Assembly (NCBI RefSeq): GCF_900112065.1
Contig: NZ_FOKE01000004.1
Location: 124,001 to 188,000 of the forward strand
Origin: Cohnella sp. OV330
Lineage (GTDB): Bacteria > Bacillota > Bacilli > Paenibacillales > Paenibacillaceae
Reading direction: 5' to 3'
Length of the DNA stretch: 64,000 bases
Numbering within the stretch: the stretch's first letter is position 1; each line of letters starts with the position of its first letter. Below are positions 8,859 through 17,225 of the stretch, one piece after another. Both the position numbers and the translations under genes were made by a program. The notes below the pieces were generated by a model. The model was not told where the DNA came from. It searched no databases and saw only the letters and a list, made by a program, of their open reading frames with translations.

Positions 8859-11800
8859 TCAGTAGCCGCTAAGGCGCTGCTCGAACTTCATGCGGCGCAT
8901 GAGCGCCGTGTACACCGTGTCGGCGAGCCGCTCGGGATCGAGCTCGGGCATCTCGCGCACCGCCTGCTGGAGCTGCTCGGTGCTCAGCCGCGGCGGCTCC
9001 TGCGCGGCTGGCTGCATCGGCTGCTGCTGCGCAGGCGCGCCTGCCTTAGGCGCGCGTCGCAGCTCCAGCTCCGCGGCTGGCGCGGGCTGAGGCTGCGCTT
9101 CCGCGGCGCCGGCTTGCTGCGCCCGGCGAAGCCGCAATTCGGCGGCCGGCGCCGGCCGGGGCTGCGCGCTTGGCGGGCTAGCCTGCTGCTCGCTGCGCAG
9201 TTGGAGCGCTGCGGCCGGCGTCAATGCCGGCTCGGCAGGCGATGCGTTCCGAGGCGCTGCCCGGTGCAGCCGAGCGGCCGCATTGTCGGCCTCGGCAGCG
9301 AGCGAAGGCGTGCCGGGCAAGCGAGCGGAAGCCGGCGTGCGTGCAACTACTCGCTGACGACCCGAGACCGATTGCGAACTCGGCGCGGGCAGCGCCGTCC
9401 GCAGGAGCGTTTGGCTCAGCGCCGGTCGGATGGAACGCACCGGCTGCGCGATCGAGAAACGCCCTGCGAGCGGGATCCGTGCGTCAGATGCGTTGGGCAT
9501 TGACCGTTCTCTCGCAAGCATTCGCGCGGCCGGCGAGCTCGAAGCAGGCTTGGTATTTCTCGTTCGGTATGCGATCGACGCGGTCTGCATCTTGCCTGTC
9601 CGTGTCGTCTGTCGACCCGGTTGTTCCCGCTGAATCGGACGCGTCTTGGTCTCGTCATGCACGATCCGCGGGTTCGCCGCTCCCCGCGTCGAACGTAAGT
9701 CCGTCACAGGCCCTGCAGCCGAATCATTTCCGCTAATTTGCGTAAATCTATCGCTCTGTCTAGCCACGACGCCGTCCACTGGAGCATTCGCTACGCTGAC
9801 TTCGCTGAAGCCGCTGCTCCTTGTGAACGAAGTCGCATTACCGGCTGCTTCAATCGCAGGGTTCGCTGCAAGGCGGTGCGTAGGCAGCGTGCCTTGCGCC
9901 CCGCTTGCACGCAACCGCCCATCGACCTGTTTCAACCGTTCTCGCATCGTTAGCCGTGCTATATAGGCCGGTGCCACGGATTCTCCTGGCTGCTGACTGC
10001 GTTTCAACTCCGGTAAACGCGCGGCGGCTGCGAAGCCGTTGGCATCATAAAGCTTCTGCTGCTGAACCGAAGATTGCGTTCGATCCGCCGTCTTTCGGGC
10101 TGCACTGGATTTCCTGACGGTCATAGAGCCAGAAATCCTCAGCGAATCGCTTATCCCAGCGCTATGGCCGTCCGCGATCGTCATACGCTGCCGATCGTCG
10201 ATCCCCGATCTCATTAGACGCGCACCGGCCTGAAAGGCGTTGCCTCGATGCTGTGTCAACAGATCCGGACTCCGCAGCCTGGACAATCCAATCGCGCCTG
10301 CACTGCGACCGATCTTTCCGGCAGCATCGCTCGTAGAATCGACCAATCCGACAGGCGTACCTACCGCTGCGAAGCGACCCGACCTCGTCTTTGCTTGGCC
10401 GGCGCGATCGGACGACAGGCTGCGGACGGCGCCGAGCTTGAAAACGAGCCGCGGCGCTTCGAATGCCTTCACCCCGCGAACCTGTCCCCCCGTTCCGCGG
10501 TTGGAGGAACTTGGTCCTTCAGGTTGAAGCACCTTTTCGCCGATCGGATCTCCTGCGGTTGCGGCATGGCGGTTTGCAGTTTGCTGTGCGTTAGCCCCGT
10601 TAATACGGTCTTTTCTATCGATGCGCCTGACATCCACGGCCCGGCCTTCGATAGGAAGGCCAAGCCGCGCATTGCGTTTAAGCACCAACGCCGGTACCGA
10701 ACCTGCGTGCATGCCTTCCTTGGAAATGGTGCGGCCCAAGCTGCGAAGGCGCGCGGTCTGCAGGCGCACTTGTCCGACGTTTGGCAGCGTCGCAGTCGCA
10801 TCGTTTTTTAATCGCTCCGTTGCTTCGGCTGGCAGCCGTCTCGAAGCACGGTGAGGCTGCTGCGCGCTGCGAGACAATGGCTCCACCTGCTCGCGAGTCT
10901 CGTTCTCATGGTTTGCCCGATGCCGCCGAGCGTGGATACCGCCCCATTGACGATTGCTCGCCTGTTGACCTCCAGCATTCTCATGAACGAAACGCGTCGA
11001 AGGATCCGACGAATCAGACAAAGCGTCGTGGCGTATCAGCTTGTGCCCGTTTTCTCTATTGGAATTCGCTGTATCTGCCGTCGACTCTATCGTTTGAAAG
11101 GCCGGCGTTCCCTCCTCGACGGACTGCCAACGGGAAGCGTAGACACGATTCAATCGGGTTGGCATCGCCCCCGGCACGAACGCCCGACGCGCGGCGCTGT
11201 GTACCAATACGCTTAGCCGCGGCTCCGCTTCCCTTTCAATCGCTCGCGCGGACAGCGATATGCGAAAGGGCCATGATGAAAAAGGCTCTTGAAGTCGCGC
11301 TCCGTTAAGGAAAGGATCGTTAGACACAGGCTCCATACTTAAGCCTGGCATGTGTTTGTCGATCGTCAAATCGGCTGCTTGCAATCGCTCCGCGTCTAGC
11401 GGCGGTGCCAGGGAAGATGAAACTTTGCTAGACTCGCCCCCGTCAATCGACGTTTCGCCGCTCTCGCGGCTGCCCGGAAACAGCTCGTGGCGACGAACGC
11501 TCTCATACGTGCCTATGGTGCCAGCGGATCGTCCATCGCGAACGCGATTATCGTTCGTCCACTCAGGGCGATTACCCTGCATAACTGCCGGCGTTTCCTG
11601 CGATTCCGGTTGTTTTTGTGCAGCGTAGTCGTTGTGCAGGTGACGCCCGGTCGACCGCTCACCGGCATCTTTTACCCGTTTACCGCCGGATGCACCGGAA
11701 TCAGAATTCGAGTCACGCAAAGTATCGTCGCGATTCCCGACGCCCTCGGCGTTCGACGCCAAGCGCGCGTCATCATTGCTGGATCCGTTTTTTTTCGCAA

Positions 11801-13313
11801 GTGAGCTCGGCAGTTCGCTTTGATAGCCGTATGGCGCTCCTGCCGTCTCCTGGCGTTCGGGCTCATGCGGATGAACAGGCACCGATTCGTTCCTCCGGCT
11901 TTGACCGTGAGACTGTATTAAGCCAGTCGGCTGCCGGGCATCCGAGGGATTAGGCTGCACGTCGCGTCGCTGTCCCGATTCAATGGCAGCCGGATGACCC
12001 GATTGCCCCGTGCCCGGACGGAAGGAGACTCCCGAAGTTCGATCCTGAGAAGGATTAGCCCCCCTTAGCTGTCGACGGACCTGCGCATGTACAAATCCCG
12101 GCGTGGACAACGTCATCTGTCTGACAGCGGAAAAATCCGATCCCGCTGGACCGGCTGCCAGACGGGCCAGCAGCTGGCGCACGGCAGGCGCCGACAATGC
12201 GATGCTTCTCTTGATCGGCGCCGGCTCGCGGCGATCGGCACCAGGCAAACCTAAGTTTTTCGCAGAAGGCCGCTGTAAAAATCGCGCACGCATCCGCCCT
12301 GCGCGGCTAGCGGCTTTTACTGCGCCACGAATCCCGGGATACGGCGCACTCGGATGAGCCGAATCGCGTTTCGATACTTTCGAATTCGAAGCGGTATCTC
12401 CCGTGCGACGGAGCGGCGACCCGGACATTGGCGGCCTCAAGTCGGCTTGGCGCTCGTCGATGCGACTGCCGCCATTTTCAGCCGCTATAAGCGGATCGGC
12501 TTGAAGCGATTGCTCCGATTGCAAAAGCAATGCCTCATCTAACTCGGCATTTAACTCGGCATTTAACTCGGCATTTAACTCGGCATTTTCCTTCAGATCC
12601 TTTACGCGCTCCGTCCGCTCCCGATCGCGGCTGTCGGACGCCGTCAGTCGGTTCTGCTGCCGGGGCTCATCGCCGCCGGCGTTAGGCCGCTTGCGTTGCG
12701 AGGGGACACCTGCTTCCATCCCGCGTGCTTGCCGTCCACGCTCGCGCAAGTCCGTTTCCGGCGCCTTTCGCTCCTGCTCTCTACGGTCGCCCGCCTCCGG
12801 CTGCCGCTTTTGCTGCCCACGTTCGCGTCCGCCGATTACCGGCTGAGACAAAACACTGCGCGCCTCGGCACGCGCCGAAACCGCGCTCTCTCCGCCATGC
12901 TCGCGCCGACCGGCATCCGGTCTCGGCTGCGCAGGCGTATACGGTACTTGGACCGCCTGCTCCCTCACGATCCGCTGCTCTCTTACGATGCGTTCGACTT
13001 CGCGTACGACGACGGTATGCCGTTCGACGACGCGTTCCTTGACGATCGTGCGGACCTCGCCGCGCATCGGCGAGCCGTACGGCTTTATGGAAGCAGGAGC
13101 CGAATGCGGACGCTTCTGTTCGAGCGGCGAATAGCCCGACCGCGCACGCTTGGTCGAAGTCGGTACCGCGCGGAAAACAAGAGCGGGCCGGGCGGACTGC
13201 GCCTGACCGCGAAGCGAAACGTATTTGCGCTTGATCGCATCGGCGAAAGCGCCGTTCTCCGGCTTGGCGCCGGCCGCCGAAATGCGGAGAAGCCCGCCTT
13301 TGATTCGCTTCAT
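8859..13313 (-). CDS. 1484-residue disordered Arg/Ala/Ser/Gln-rich eCIS protein
   Basis: This is one uninterrupted 4.4-kb frame with a strong SD (GGAAGGAGGAGG) before the ATG at 13313. The first 50 residues look folded. Residues about 85-120 are a charged heptad-like stretch (VKERVVERHTVVVREVERIVREQ) that suggests a coiled coil. Roughly 1200 residues of low-complexity, Arg-rich sequence with few aromatics follow. A compact C-terminal helix (LQQAVREMPELDPERLADTVY and about 15 more residues) looks conserved in type. A fourfold NAEL repeat lies near residue 250, and AAELRLRRAQQAG-type repeats lie near residue 1400. It stands between the second tube gene and the LysM gene. Possible roles are a tape-measure-like ruler, a scaffold or a cargo linker, but none can be assigned from sequence. 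Codon use in the middle is visibly less GC3-biased than in its neighbours. Confidence 0.8.
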   Translation of the reverse strand: MKRIKGGLLRISAAGAKPENGAFADAIKRKYVSLRGQAQSARPALVFRAVPTSTKRARSGYSPLEQKRPHSAPASIKPYGSPMRGEVRTIVKERVVERHTVVVREVERIVREQRIVREQAVQVPYTPAQPRPDAGRREHGGESAVSARAEARSVLSQPVIGGRERGQQKRQPEAGDRREQERKAPETDLRERGRQARGMEAGVPSQRKRPNAGGDEPRQQNRLTASDSRDRERTERVKDLKENAELNAELNAELNAELDEALLLQSEQSLQADPLIAAENGGSRIDERQADLRPPMSGSPLRRTGDTASNSKVSKRDSAHPSAPYPGIRGAVKAASRAGRMRARFLQRPSAKNLGLPGADRREPAPIKRSIALSAPAVRQLLARLAAGPAGSDFSAVRQMTLSTPGFVHAQVRRQLRGANPSQDRTSGVSFRPGTGQSGHPAAIESGQRRDVQPNPSDARQPTGLIQSHGQSRRNESVPVHPHEPERQETAGAPYGYQSELPSSLAKKNGSSNDDARLASNAEGVGNRDDTLRDSNSDSGASGGKRVKDAGERSTGRHLHNDYAAQKQPESQETPAVMQGNRPEWTNDNRVRDGRSAGTIGTYESVRRHELFPGSRESGETSIDGGESSKVSSSLAPPLDAERLQAADLTIDKHMPGLSMEPVSNDPFLNGARLQEPFSSWPFRISLSARAIEREAEPRLSVLVHSAARRAFVPGAMPTRLNRVYASRWQSVEEGTPAFQTIESTADTANSNRENGHKLIRHDALSDSSDPSTRFVHENAGGQQASNRQWGGIHARRHRANHENETREQVEPLSRSAQQPHRASRRLPAEATERLKNDATATLPNVGQVRLQTARLRSLGRTISKEGMHAGSVPALVLKRNARLGLPIEGRAVDVRRIDRKDRINGANAQQTANRHAATAGDPIGEKVLQPEGPSSSNRGTGGQVRGVKAFEAPRLVFKLGAVRSLSSDRAGQAKTRSGRFAAVGTPVGLVDSTSDAAGKIGRSAGAIGLSRLRSPDLLTQHRGNAFQAGARLMRSGIDDRQRMTIADGHSAGISDSLRISGSMTVRKSSAARKTADRTQSSVQQQKLYDANGFAAAARLPELKRSQQPGESVAPAYIARLTMRERLKQVDGRLRASGAQGTLPTHRLAANPAIEAAGNATSFTRSSGFSEVSVANAPVDGVVARQSDRFTQISGNDSAAGPVTDLRSTRGAANPRIVHDETKTRPIQREQPGRQTTRTGKMQTASIAYRTRNTKPASSSPAARMLARERSMPNASDARIPLAGRFSIAQPVRSIRPALSQTLLRTALPAPSSQSVSGRQRVVARTPASARLPGTPSLAAEADNAAARLHRAAPRNASPAEPALTPAAALQLRSEQQASPPSAQPRPAPAAELRLRRAQQAGAAEAQPQPAPAAELELRRAPKAGAPAQQQPMQPAAQEPPRLSTEQLQQAVREMPELDPERLADTVYTALMRRMKFEQRLSGY
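12541..12588. repeat. Four tandem copies of a 12-bp repeat
   Basis: Four perfect head-to-tail copies of AACTCGGCATTT lie inside the large disordered eCIS gene. On the coding strand they encode NAEL four times in frame, giving a short acidic-amphipathic segment. The 12-base unit keeps the frame whatever the copy number, so the length can change by replication slippage without breaking the gene. Confidence 0.97.
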
Positions 13314-13377
13314 GCTCCTCCTCCTTCCGCGCGGAACGCCAGCGAACGGCGCGGCCGCATGACGCGAACGCCTTTTT

Positions 13378-13827
13378 TTATTTCTTGGAGAAAATCGCCT
13401 TGATGCCGTTATGCACCAGCTCTACCGATTCGATCGCGACATCGCTCGACCTTGCATCGAGCGCCGGTCCCGTCCATTTAACCGGGTAGGCCTCGAAAAA
13501 ATTCCAGCGGCACAGTTCTTCGCCGTCCTGACGGTACAAGATGATTGAGCCGCTCTTGCGCGTCACCGAGCCGCGAACGGTCTGGTCGTACCAGTCCCAC
13601 AGCGCCGAAGATGAGGAAAAACCGCGACGCAGCACGATCTGGGCGAATCGCGTCCCTTTTGGAAAACGATGCGTATAACCGTTCACGCCGCCTTCCCGAT
13701 ATTCCTCGTATTCCGTCTGCGATTCGAGCCCTTGTACGTCGGAGAAGCCGGCCACCAGCATCCCGTCCAGCTCCACGTCGAAGCGAAAGCTGCCGAGCAC
13801 GTCGCGGGTATTGCCGTTCGCCCCCAT
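13378..13827 (-). CDS. eCIS tube protein, T4 gp19 family (tube initiator, Afp5-like)
   Basis: This 149-residue protein of the phage tail tube family has the expected opening (FRFDVELDGMLVAGFSDVQGLE), a central YREGGVNGYTHRFPKG loop, then IVLRRGF and the closing AIESVELVHNGI strand. The ATG at 13827 is preferred because the SD AGGAGGTGA ends 8 bases before it. The GTG at 13839 is buried inside that SD. The gene directly follows the DUF6760 gene. It is the second tube paralogue; its position next to the LysM adaptor group suggests the baseplate-proximal ring, which is inference. Confidence 0.9.
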   Translation of the reverse strand: MGANGNTRDVLGSFRFDVELDGMLVAGFSDVQGLESQTEYEEYREGGVNGYTHRFPKGTRFAQIVLRRGFSSSSALWDWYDQTVRGSVTRKSGSIILYRQDGEELCRWNFFEAYPVKWTGPALDARSSDVAIESVELVHNGIKAIFSKK

Positions 13828-13835
13828 AACGTCGG

Positions 13836-14096
13836 TCACCTCCTGCCGAATACGTCGAACGGATTGTTTTTATCGGGCTCGTCATTCAGCTTCTTGTTGA
13901 TCTTAGATATCTCGTCGCACCACCGTCTGCGCTCGCGATGCTCCATATTCATGATGTCGTCGTGCGGCCAATGGAAGTAGTAAGCGATAAAGCCGACCTC
14001 TTCGTACAACCGGTCTGCGGCGTACGTTACGAGAGGCCCTCCGCTACGGACAAAAAATCCACTTCCACCTCGAACTCGTGATCGCATTTCGGACAT
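13836..14096 (-). CDS. DUF6760-like small eCIS protein
   Basis: The recognisable part is ADRLYEEVGFIAYYFHW at about residues 26-42, followed by DDIMNMEHRERRRW. I know this pattern from small proteins encoded beside tube genes of contractile tails (DUF6760). It resembles the second part of a tail-assembly chaperone pair, but its function is not established. The start is uncertain. ATG 14096 and ATG 14087 both lack an SD and would place about 20 unfamiliar residues before the conserved core, overlapping the preceding gene. A GGAGGG lies just before the core at about 14037, but no ATG, GTG or TTG is suitably placed behind it; the nearest is the TTG of the DRLYEE motif. Confidence 0.75.
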   Translation of the reverse strand: MSEMRSRVRGGSGFFVRSGGPLVTYAADRLYEEVGFIAYYFHWPHDDIMNMEHRERRRWCDEISKINKKLNDEPDKNNPFDVFGRR

Positions 14097-14407
14097 GCCG
14101 TATGCAATTTAGGTGTTTCAAGATCGTTAATCTGGCGGTATATATTCTGAAGATAGGACAAGTCTGCCGTAAACAGCTTTTCGATTACCTTCGTATCGAT
14201 GTGCTTCAGTTCGCCGAGACGCGTCACCACGCGCGCGAGCAGAATGACGGTCAAATAGCTGGCATTTTGCTGGACGCGAGGATCTCTCATGGGCAAAATC
14301 TCGTCGGCGGCCGTCGCCAGCCTCATGACGCCGCGCTTGTGCAAATTGCCGGCATCGTCGACGTAGCCGCGAGGAAGCTCGAATTCATATTCGGTTTGAA
14401 AGGCCAT
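14027..14407 (-). CDS. eCIS tail-assembly protein with C-terminal zinc ribbon
   Basis: This 126-residue protein opens FQTEYEFELPRGYVDDAGNLHKRGVMRLATAADE, the standard beginning of small proteins found between the tube genes of eCIS and T4-type loci. A helical middle (NASYLTVILLARVVTRLGEL) and a C-terminal HTACPKCDHEFEVE segment follow. Only one CxxC pair is present, with a nearby His, so zinc binding would need a further partner or a dimer. A good SD (CTGGAGG) precedes the ATG. Family members are thought to be assembly chaperones or tail components; the exact role is unproven. Confidence 0.8.
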   Translation of the reverse strand: MAFQTEYEFELPRGYVDDAGNLHKRGVMRLATAADEILPMRDPRVQQNASYLTVILLARVVTRLGELKHIDTKVIEKLFTADLSYLQNIYRQINDLETPKLHTACPKCDHEFEVEVDFLSVAEGLS

Positions 14408-14702
14408 GATGTTCCTCCAGTCATAAAATCAAATTCGCGATCAGCCACGCGGACGGCATCCTCTTCGGATACGCGCATCCACCTGGCGGTAACGGCGGAC
14501 TGCAAGAAAAGCGGGTCGAAGCACGCGACCTGCGCTTCTGGCAACCGGCTACATAAGCGATGCGCTTCACCGGCCTACATAAGATAGACGCGGATTGCGC
14601 AAAGCCTATATCGCTCGGCTTAAATGCGGGAAAGCTGCCGACAGATCGCATCGTACCTGCCGGTCAGCTCTCCAGCCGCCCCGAAGGGGCATAGGAATTG
14701 TG
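14408..14702 (-). other. 295-base gap between tube and assembly genes, no convincing gene
   Basis: Two weak reading frames occur here. One is an ATG-started 76-codon frame (14651-14421) and the other is a TTG-started frame beginning at 14544 that would overlap the next gene by about 85 bases. Neither has a clear SD or a family I recognise. Just after the tube stop there is a small hairpin, GCCCC-TTC-GGGGC, without a T-run. The second frame contains a protein-like stretch (WMRVSEEDAVRVADREFDF), so a decayed or frameshifted small gene is possible. Confidence 0.4.
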
Positions 14703-15137
14703 TTATTGCGTGCGGGTCATGCCTTCATGCGCAAGCTCAAGCAGCTCGATCGCCGCTTCGGAGCCTTGGCCGTTGAAGTTCGGCGCGGTATAGCGTACCG
14801 GCCATGCTTCGATGACCTGCCAGGTCGCCACGTCCGTGCCTTCCTCGTCGATGGCGATGATCGTGACCGTCTTGCGCTCGACCGTGCCGTTGACGCAGTC
14901 CTGAATCCATTCCCACAGCTCCAGGGAGTCGGTCGCGCCCCATTTGAGGCTGATGTTGCCGTAACGCGCCAGCCCCGGGAGCTTGCGCGGCGTAATGACT
15001 TCGTTGCCTTCGCGGTATTGGATGACGTCGAACGAAGCGTCGAAGCCCGACACTTCGCTGAAGCCGGCTTGCTGCAAGCCTTCTAGCTCAACGCGGAATC
15101 TAAAATTGCGGTACGGATCTGTACGTTCTCCTGTCAT
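14703..15137 (-). CDS. eCIS inner tube protein, T4 gp19 family (Afp1-like)
   Basis: This 144-residue protein polymerises into the inner tube through which cargo passes. It has the family opening NFRFRVELEGLQQAGFSEVSGFDA, then YREGNEVITPRKLPGL and the conserved LKWGATDSLELWEWIQDCV region. It ends AIELLELAHEG like its paralogue 0.9 kb downstream. An SD GGAAGGGG precedes the ATG. It follows the sheath gene by 70 bases, the usual sheath-tube order. Confidence 0.95.
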   Translation of the reverse strand: MTGERTDPYRNFRFRVELEGLQQAGFSEVSGFDASFDVIQYREGNEVITPRKLPGLARYGNISLKWGATDSLELWEWIQDCVNGTVERKTVTIIAIDEEGTDVATWQVIEAWPVRYTAPNFNGQGSEAAIELLELAHEGMTRTQ

Positions 15138-15207
15138 GGGTATCCCCTTCCGTGAATATCATGCGCGCCTCCGGGCGGCGGACGGCGCTATGCTGCCTTG
15201 CCGTCCT

Positions 15208-16917
15208 TTATTCGGAGCCGGTCTTCTGCGTGATGCGGAAGATGACGAACTCCGCCGGTTTGACCGGAGCGACGCCGATGACGCAGATGAGGCGGCCGTT
15301 GTCGATGTCGTCCTGGGTCATCGTCGAGCGGCCGATATCGATGAAAAACGCTTCGGACGGGCTGGAGCCGACGAGCGCTCCGTCGCGCCATACGCGCGTC
15401 AGGAAAGCGTCGATCGTACGCTGCACCCGAGCCCACAGCTGATCGTTGTTCGGCTCGAATACGACCCAGTTCGTGCCGGCCTTGATGGAGCCTTCCAGGA
15501 AAATGAACAGACGGCGAACGTTGATGTACTTCCAAAGCGAGTTGGAAGACGCGGTACGGGCGCCCCACACGCGGATGCCCTGGCCTGTGAACGAACGGAT
15601 CAGGTTGACGCCGGCCGGGTTCAGGATGTCCTGCTCGCCGGTGTTGTACTGAACGTCGAGTCCCACGACGCCGCGCAGCACTTCGTTGGCAGGCGCCTTC
15701 TGTACGCCGCGCGTCGTATCGGAGCGCGAGTAAATGCCCGCCATCGTACCCGACGGAGGCACGAAAATATTCCGCTTGTCGAGCGGATCGAACACCGACA
15801 GCCACGGATTGTACAGCGCGGCATAGCTGGAGTCGAACAGATCGCGGTGCGTCAGTACGTCGGCTACCTTCGTCTTTTCGCGCGGAATGTCGAGAATGGC
15901 GAAGCGGCTGCCGAGATTCTCGCAGTGCGCGACAAGCGACAGCTGGACGTTCGGATCGGTCACGCCGGGAATGGCCATGATGCTGACGACGTCGTTGTCG
16001 ATGAACGACTGGATGCCCGTGCGACGGCCCGGTCCGCGGTCTTCGCCGATGAAATCGGCGGCGGAGAGGTTGCCGACGGTGCCGTCGCTGCCGCCCGTCA
16101 GTACGAACTGGACTACGCCTTCGGCGTCGCCGGTCAGCTGTTCGAACGGAGCCGTCGCCGCCGTCGAGGTGACGAGCGCGGATACGTCGACCAGGTTGGA
16201 ACGGCTCGCTACCTTGTCCACGTACGAAGGCGCTTCGGGATTGAGAGATACCTTCTCGAAAATCTCGACTTCGTCGCCGAATACGACGTTCAGCGTAAAT
16301 TCGCTCGTCGACAGCACCTTCGTCGGCAGCAGCGCCGTATCGACGACGTCGCCGTCAAGCGGCTCGGCCAGCTCGATGATGTTGTCCTGAACGCTGACGA
16401 TACGAGCCAGCTGGACTTCGCCGCCGGCGGCGAAGGAGACGACGTCGCCCGCGTAAAAGCCGTTCGCGTTTTTAACGCGGTAGCGCTTGTCGGTCACTTC
16501 GTAAATTTGCGTCTTGGCCTTGCTGGCCGGCGCCAGCGATACGCTGACGAGATTCCCCCATGCGCCCGGATTCTTGGCGGAGATGGAGAGCACGTCCGCC
16601 AGCCGATCGCCGTTGGAAGCAGGCTTGGCGTCCGAAGGCGCTACCCGCATGACGTAGCAGCGCGAGCCGCCGTTCATGAAAAACTGTTCAACCGCGTAAG
16701 CCAAATAGCGATAACTGCCGAAGACGCTCTCGGACAAGTACGAACCGAACGCGCGCTGGAAATCGGCGGGGCCGGTCACAAGCAAAGGCAGCCCCTCTAC
16801 CGCGCCGCGCTGGGCAAGGCCGATAAAACCGGCCGTGCTGGTGCTGACGCCCTCAAGCGGTCTGGACCCGCTCTCGAATTCCTCTACATATACCCCAGGC
16901 GACAAATAATCTGCCAT
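15208..16917 (-). CDS. eCIS contractile sheath protein (Afp2-4-like)
   Basis: This 569-residue sheath protein forms the contractile outer cylinder that drives the tube outward. The N-terminus, ADYLSPGVYVEEFESGSRPLEGV, is the classic sheath opening with the extended arm that interlinks subunits. The C-terminal third (RLFIFLEGSIKAGTNWVVFEPN, then LWARVQRTIDAFLTRVWRDGAL, ending VIFRITQ) is the conserved inner sheath domain. The ATG at 16917 is chosen over an upstream one because GAGGGAG lies 9 bases before it and the protein then starts at the conserved motif. Only one sheath gene is seen in the window. Confidence 0.97.
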   Translation of the reverse strand: MADYLSPGVYVEEFESGSRPLEGVSTSTAGFIGLAQRGAVEGLPLLVTGPADFQRAFGSYLSESVFGSYRYLAYAVEQFFMNGGSRCYVMRVAPSDAKPASNGDRLADVLSISAKNPGAWGNLVSVSLAPASKAKTQIYEVTDKRYRVKNANGFYAGDVVSFAAGGEVQLARIVSVQDNIIELAEPLDGDVVDTALLPTKVLSTSEFTLNVVFGDEVEIFEKVSLNPEAPSYVDKVASRSNLVDVSALVTSTAATAPFEQLTGDAEGVVQFVLTGGSDGTVGNLSAADFIGEDRGPGRRTGIQSFIDNDVVSIMAIPGVTDPNVQLSLVAHCENLGSRFAILDIPREKTKVADVLTHRDLFDSSYAALYNPWLSVFDPLDKRNIFVPPSGTMAGIYSRSDTTRGVQKAPANEVLRGVVGLDVQYNTGEQDILNPAGVNLIRSFTGQGIRVWGARTASSNSLWKYINVRRLFIFLEGSIKAGTNWVVFEPNNDQLWARVQRTIDAFLTRVWRDGALVGSSPSEAFFIDIGRSTMTQDDIDNGRLICVIGVAPVKPAEFVIFRITQKTGSE

Positions 16918-17225
16918 ACTCCCCGGCTCCCTCACGGATGCATCCTGATGTCTGTCTTGATGCGGCATCCGTCAGCGGCCAGTTCCTCCTCTCTGCTGGT
17001 GGGTTAATCGCTGCGGGACAAAAGGGCAACTCCGTCAGCCGGCCCGAATCTATCGAACGTCGACTCGATGCCGGCGTCCGAAGCATGCCCGCTTGACCGC
17101 AGCCTTTCGAAATATCTATAACAATCGCCGCCGCGCACGCGGCCGTAGCCGCGTGCGCGGCATCGTCATGCCCATTGTCTGCGCGGCCTCCGCCTCTCCC
17201 GCAGGAGGCCGCCAAGGCTCCGCCT
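16918..17225 (-). other. 308-base gap with a long perfect hairpin upstream of the sheath gene
   Basis: No gene is seen in this stretch. It separates the regulatory/ATPase/cap genes from the structural genes. It contains a 13-bp perfect inverted repeat (17130-17142 paired with 17149-17161, loop of 6) that is not followed by a T-run on the minus strand. It is therefore not a standard rho-independent terminator. The stem could stall transcription or protect the 5' end of a processed sheath-tube message. A TTATAG element lies just beyond it, but no good -35 element accompanies it. Confidence 0.55.

Noticed and set aside
7171..8865. 564-codon plus-strand frame opposite the hub and LysM genes
   Set aside because: Arg/His-rich shadow translation of conserved eCIS genes on the minus strand.
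12541..12588. CRISPR-like repeat
   Set aside because: The copies are contiguous 12-mers without spacers inside a coding frame.
14983..17007. 674-codon plus-strand frame across the sheath gene
   Set aside because: Shadow of the sheath gene; composition is dominated by Arg, Asp and Val typical of antisense translation.
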